A program made the translations under genes and the position numbers. 10,755 nt of DNA, from positions 70,961 through 81,715 of the forward strand of contig DYCR01000005.1 of NCBI GenBank assembly GCA_019418025.1, in the 5' to 3' direction. Each line of letters starts with the position of its first letter. The first letter of the stretch is position 1. Under the pieces are notes generated by a model. The model made no database searches and had not been told where the DNA came from. It saw only the letters and a list, made by a program, of their open reading frames with translations. The DNA is from Clostridiales bacterium (GTDB lineage: Bacteria > Bacillota > Clostridia > Oscillospirales > Oscillospiraceae). Positions 7,802-10,755 of the stretch are shown in pieces.

Positions 7802-7809
7802 CATCCTTT
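7802..7809 (-). promoter_or_regulatory. ribosome binding site of the radical SAM gene
   Basis: AAAGGATG on the minus strand lies seven bases before the ATG at 7794. It supports that start over the longer frame reaching 7911. Confidence 0.65.
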
Positions 7810-7816
7810 GCAGAAT

Positions 7817-7845
7817 ATTTTATCATCTTTTCCTTCATTGCTCAA
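7817..7845 (-). promoter_or_regulatory. likely promoter of the radical SAM gene
   Basis: On the minus strand, TTGAGC (7845-7840) and TAAAAT (7822-7817) are 17 bases apart, matching the sigma-A consensus at four and five positions. Start of transcription would be near 7810, giving a leader of only about 16 bases that just holds the ribosome site. Confidence 0.55.
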
Positions 7846-7872
7846 GTATTGCTTTATTCTTTTCACATAGTG

Positions 7873-7881
7873 TGATATGAT
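7873..7881 (+). promoter_or_regulatory. likely extended -10 promoter of the 23S rRNA methyltransferase gene
   Basis: TGATATGAT gives TG-N-TATGAT, an extended -10 element, about 30 bases before the chosen ATG. At 17 bases upstream is only TTTATT (7853-7858), a weak -35, which the extended -10 may compensate. A small palindrome TCACA-TAG-TGTGA (7863-7875) overlaps its upstream edge. Confidence 0.5.
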
Positions 7882-7912
7882 GAATACCACACCGTAAGAG
7901 ATGAGGATCAAT

Positions 7913-9265
7913 ATGTTAGATAAAAATCAAATCTATACCGCCCAGATCGTGGATTACACCGCAGAGGGTCAGGGCGTTGCAAGAATCGAAGGCTGTGCAG
8001 TTTTTGTCCCCAACGCGATCGCAGGGGAGCTATGCGAGATCCGCATAGAAAAAGTCGGCAAAACATGGGCTGCCGGAAAAATCGTCCGGCTCCTTGACCG
8101 GTCGCCCCATCGCATCAACCGCGTCTGTCCCGTGGCCAAGCTCTGCGGCGGCTGTGATTTCCACCACATGGACTATGAAGAGGAATCCCGGCTCAAGGCT
8201 GAACGTGTCCGCAGCTGTCTGAATCGTCTGGGTGGCGAGAATCTCGAAACCGTCCCCATCCATCCGGCACCTGCCACCACATGCTACCGAAACAAGGCAC
8301 AGTATCCCGTTTCCTCCAAAAAGAATCGGGCCTTTTCCGGCTTCTACCGGGCCGGGACCCACCAAGTGGTGGAAAATGATCGCTGTCTGATCCTGCCGCC
8401 GGAGGCAGATCTTGTGAAGGATGCAGTCATCGACTACATGAATCAGTACCGTGTGAATGCATATGACGAATCCACCGGGAAGGGCATCGTCCGGCATATT
8501 TACGTCCGTCAGGGTGCCGTGTCCGGTCAGCTGCTGGTCTGCATCGTCGCCAATGCCCGCAAGCTTCCCAGAGTGGAGGCACTGCTCCAGCGTCTGGAGA
8601 AGATCCCCGGCTTCACGACACTGGTTCTCAGTGTTCATACAAAGCCCGGAAATGCAGTTCTCGGCGAGGAATTTATCACCCTGTGGGGACCGGGCTGCAT
8701 CGAGGACACCCTGTGCGGATTGAATTTCCGCCTGTCCCCCCGTTCCTTCTACCAGATCAACCACCATCAGGCTCAGGAGCTTTACAAAGCCGCCATTCAG
8801 GCCGCCGGCATCACCAAGGAAGATACCGTATTGGATCTTTATTGCGGCGTAGGAACGATCACACTGGCCATGAGCAAGGCTGCCGGAAGGGTCATCGGCA
8901 TCGAGGTCATCCCTCAGGCCATCGAGGACGCAAAGCAGAATGCCATTCGCAACGGCATTGACAACGCTTCGTTCTTCTGTGCCGATGCAGGTCAGGCCGC
9001 TCTGGAGCTGGAGCAGCAGGGCATCCATGTGGACGTTGTTGTGGTCGATCCCCCCAGAAAGGGTCTGAACGCCGATGCCATCGAGGTCATCGCCCGTTTT
9101 GCCCCTCGCCGTCTGGTCTACGTTTCCTGCGATCCTGCCACCTTGGCAAGAGACACCGCCCTGCTCAAGCAGCATGGCTTCACGCTGGACACGGCCGAAG
9201 CCTTCGACCTGTTCCCCAGATGCGCCCATGTGGAGTCTGTTGTGTCCTTTACCCGCGGCAGCTGA
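7913..9265 (+). CDS. rlmD: 23S rRNA (uracil-5-)-methyltransferase, TrmA/RumA (RlmD/RlmCD) family
   Basis: This enzyme methylates C5 of uridine in 23S rRNA with S-adenosylmethionine; U1939 (RlmD) is the likely site. The Bacillus homologue RlmCD treats both U747 and U1939, so one copy may do both jobs. The 450-residue product has an N-terminal TRAM RNA-binding domain (about 3-62; VDYTAEGQGVARIEG). It has an Fe-S cluster set Cys72, Cys78, Cys81 (VCPVAKLCGGC) and Cys158 (NDRCLILP). The Rossmann methyltransferase domain contains LDLYCGVGTITLAM (307-320), VDPPRKG (378-384), the nucleophile Cys406 in VSCDPATLARD, and Glu441 in HVESVV. All catalytic residues are present. The start at 7913 has TGAGGA five bases upstream; the in-frame ATG at 7901 overlaps that site. 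It is divergent from the radical SAM gene with a 118-base gap and ends in its own terminator. Confidence 0.94.
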   Translation: MLDKNQIYTAQIVDYTAEGQGVARIEGCAVFVPNAIAGELCEIRIEKVGKTWAAGKIVRLLDRSPHRINRVCPVAKLCGGCDFHHMDYEEESRLKAERVRSCLNRLGGENLETVPIHPAPATTCYRNKAQYPVSSKKNRAFSGFYRAGTHQVVENDRCLILPPEADLVKDAVIDYMNQYRVNAYDESTGKGIVRHIYVRQGAVSGQLLVCIVANARKLPRVEALLQRLEKIPGFTTLVLSVHTKPGNAVLGEEFITLWGPGCIEDTLCGLNFRLSPRSFYQINHHQAQELYKAAIQAAGITKEDTVLDLYCGVGTITLAMSKAAGRVIGIEVIPQAIEDAKQNAIRNGIDNASFFCADAGQAALELEQQGIHVDVVVVDPPRKGLNADAIEVIARFAPRRLVYVSCDPATLARDTALLKQHGFTLDTAEAFDLFPRCAHVESVVSFTRGS

Positions 9266-9291
9266 CCCCGTTCCTGCCTTCCTTTGAACCC

Positions 9292-9337
9292 AAAAACAGC
9301 GCATTGGCTGCCATGCAGCTCCAATGCGCTGTTTTTT
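9292..9337. terminator. two-way rho-independent terminator between rlmD and the GspE/PilB-type gene
   Basis: A perfect 16-bp stem pairs AAAAACAGCGCATTGG (9292-9307) with CCAATGCGCTGTTTTT (9321-9336). It is extended inward by CTGC/GCAG around the loop CAT with a two-base bulge (CT, 9319-9320). A T-run of six (9332-9337) follows, and the A-run of five on the left serves the other strand. It lies 27 bases after the rlmD stop and 19 bases beyond the stop of the converging ATPase gene. Confidence 0.93.
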
Positions 9338-9356
9338 ACGCTTTTGTATGTGGACA

Positions 9357-10755
9357 TCAGTCCAGATTAAAGGTGGCCTTTACCGCCTGCTCCACGGTAG
9401 TCACGCCCTGCAAAACCAGATCCCGCGCAGACTGCGCCAAGGTTTTCATTCCCTTTTCACAGGCTTTGTTCTTGATTTGGTCGATGGTGTAATTATCATT
9501 GACCATATCGCGGATCTCCTTATCCAAAACAAATACCTCGTGGATGGAGGTCCGCCCCTTGTAGCCTGAGTTGTTGCAGTAGGTACATCCCCGCCCACGG
9601 CGCAGCATCACGTCCCCCTCTACCCCAAGCAGCTCCTTCTCAGGCTCGGTGGCCGGATATTCCTCCATGCATTTGGTGCATATTTTTTTCAGCAGGCGCT
9701 GTGCAACGATCCCCGCAACCGCACTGGTGACCATGTACTTCGGTACCCCCATGTCTGTAAGACGGGTGATAGAGCTTGCCGTGTCGTTGGTGTGGAGGGT
9801 AGACAGCACGATATGTCCTGTGACCGCCGCACGGATGGCGATTTGGGCCGTCTCTTCATCACGGATTTCACCCAGCATGATCACGTCCGGGTCCTGACGC
9901 AGGATGGAGCGCAGGCCGCTGGCGAAGGTCATGCCGATCTGGGAATTGACCTGCACCTGATTGATGCCCGCCATGGAAAACTCCACCGGGTCCTCCAGTG
10001 TGATAATATTTCGGTTGATGGTGTTGAAATCCTTCAGCAGGGCATACAGCGTGGTGGTCTTACCGCTTCCGGTGGGGCCTGTCAGCAGGATGATGCCCTC
10101 GGAGATCTTCAGCATCTTCTCCACCTGCTTCATATTGAATTCAGACAGACCGATCTCAGATTTATCCATGACACCGGCATCCTTATTGAGCAGACGGATG
10201 ACCGTCTTTTCCCCGTAAACCGCCGGAATAAAGGATATACGCATGTTGATCTGAATCCCGTCCAGATTAATGCGCACACGTCCGTCCTGAGGGCGCTTTG
10301 TCTCGGCAATGTTCAGATCTGCCATGATCTTGATTCGGGTCACAATCCCTCCATGGACATTTTTCGGCAGGGTCAGAAGGGTTTTCAGATCTCCGTCCAC
10401 ACGCACCCGGACCCGTATCTCGTGTTCAAATGGCTCGATGTGGATATCACTGGCCTTCATGTTCACCGCATCCAGCAAAATGGACTTGACAATACGGACA
10501 ATGGGCGCATTGTCGATATCCGCAGAGGAGACGGCAAACGCAGGCTCGACCTCCTCTTCCGGCTGCTCCAGATCCTGGAGCGCCTGCTCGGCCTGCTCGG
10601 AGTTTGTGTAGAAACGATCCAGCATGATCGCCATAGCCTTGGGGGATGCAAGCACAGGCCGAACCTGCTTGCCGGAGGTGATCTTGATATCGTCAATGGC
10701 TTGGAAATCTGTGGCATCGCTCATGGCAACCGTCAGCTCGTCGCCCAGAACGGAA
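9357..10755 (-). CDS. type II secretion / type IV pilus assembly ATPase (GspE/PilB family), N-terminus beyond window
   Basis: This hexameric cytoplasmic ATPase drives pilin or pseudopilin assembly at the inner face of the membrane. The frame runs off the right edge: ahead of the Met at 10724, codons read SVLGDELTVA, continuing into MSDATDFQAIDDI. That is the familiar end of the N-terminal GspE/MshEN domain (LTVAM.D..D..A.DD), so 10724 is internal. Counting from that Met: an acidic Glu/Gln-rich linker (about 41-65), ASDIHIEP (91-98), Walker A GPTGSGKT (216-223), Asp box ITLEDPVE (241-248), Walker B VIMLGEIRDEE (281-291), and His box GHIVLSTLHTND (303-314). A four-Cys zinc site sits at C349, C352, C380 and C383. 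The last of these separates GspE/PilB from the retraction ATPase PilT. It is the final gene of its unit, with a terminator 19 bases on. Pilus or secretion partners must lie upstream or elsewhere; PilB versus GspE cannot be settled here. Confidence 0.95.
   Translation of the reverse strand, partial: SVLGDELTVAMSDATDFQAIDDIKITSGKQVRPVLASPKAMAIMLDRFYTNSEQAEQALQDLEQPEEEVEPAFAVSSADIDNAPIVRIVKSILLDAVNMKASDIHIEPFEHEIRVRVRVDGDLKTLLTLPKNVHGGIVTRIKIMADLNIAETKRPQDGRVRINLDGIQINMRISFIPAVYGEKTVIRLLNKDAGVMDKSEIGLSEFNMKQVEKMLKISEGIILLTGPTGSGKTTTLYALLKDFNTINRNIITLEDPVEFSMAGINQVQVNSQIGMTFASGLRSILRQDPDVIMLGEIRDEETAQIAIRAAVTGHIVLSTLHTNDTASSITRLTDMGVPKYMVTSAVAGIVAQRLLKKICTKCMEEYPATEPEKELLGVEGDVMLRRGRGCTYCNNSGYKGRTSIHEVFVLDKEIRDMVNDNYTIDQIKNKACEKGMKTLAQSARDLVLQGVTTVEQAVKATFNLD

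Noticed and set aside
7795..7911. Longer N-terminus for the radical SAM protein, starting at 7911
   Set aside because: The added 39 residues do not resemble the family, cover both divergent promoters and the methyltransferase start, and lack a ribosome site at the upstream start. The Cys-rich family N-terminus begins at 7794.
8030..9304. 424-codon open frame antisense to rlmD
   Set aside because: It is a codon-bias shadow of a gene with all catalytic residues, and it starts inside the terminator at 9292-9337.
10722..10724. Met codon as the start of the GspE/PilB-type protein
   Set aside because: Codons further upstream stay open to the edge and read SVLGDELTVA, the normal continuation of the N-terminal domain, and no ribosome site precedes the Met.

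Overview
The window reads as an ordinary chromosomal segment of a low-to-medium GC Gram-positive anaerobe. Protein character (a V/F-like beta subunit with LICPY before the P-loop, a YtrA-type GntR/ABC cassette, an uncharacterised PflX-type radical SAM protein, an RlmCD/RumA-type methyltransferase), strong AGGAGG-type ribosome sites and TTGACA/TATAAT-like promoters all suit Clostridia. The Oscillospiraceae/Ruminococcaceae of the gut are my best guess, by resemblance only. No rRNA, tRNA, CRISPR array, transposase, integrase or phage gene is visible.

Layout. (1) 2-3196, plus strand: the 3' end of an F-type ATP synthase operon, atpA (C-terminal part only), atpG, atpD and atpC, closed by a hairpin terminator at 3207-3246. 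(2) 3301-5149, minus strand: a three-gene cassette of GntR/YtrA-type repressor, ABC ATPase and ABC-2-type permease, each junction joined by an ATGA overlap. It is driven from a consensus sigma-A promoter at 5181-5209 that is covered by nested palindromes, so autorepression is likely. (3) 5314-6705, plus: asnS with its own promoter and a terminator at 6766-6804. (4) 6928-7794, minus: a PflX-like (COG1313-type) radical SAM protein. (5) 7913-9265, plus: a TrmA/RumA-family 23S rRNA uracil-5-methyltransferase, divergent from (4), with a terminator at 9292-9337. (6) 9357 to the right edge, minus: a GspE/PilB-type secretion/pilus assembly ATPase whose N-terminus lies outside the window.

The six units alternate strand, so the window contains three convergent junctions and two divergent ones. 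All three convergent junctions carry a single A-tract/hairpin/T-tract element that should terminate from both sides. The genes are mostly housekeeping (energy, tRNA charging, rRNA modification) with two accessory modules: the GntR-ABC cassette, probably an inducible export or envelope-stress function of unknown substrate, and the pilus/secretion ATPase. I do not see a new multi-gene system. The points most worth a second look are the promoter/operator of the GntR cassette, the radical SAM protein of unknown substrate, and the divergent N-terminal half of the epsilon subunit.
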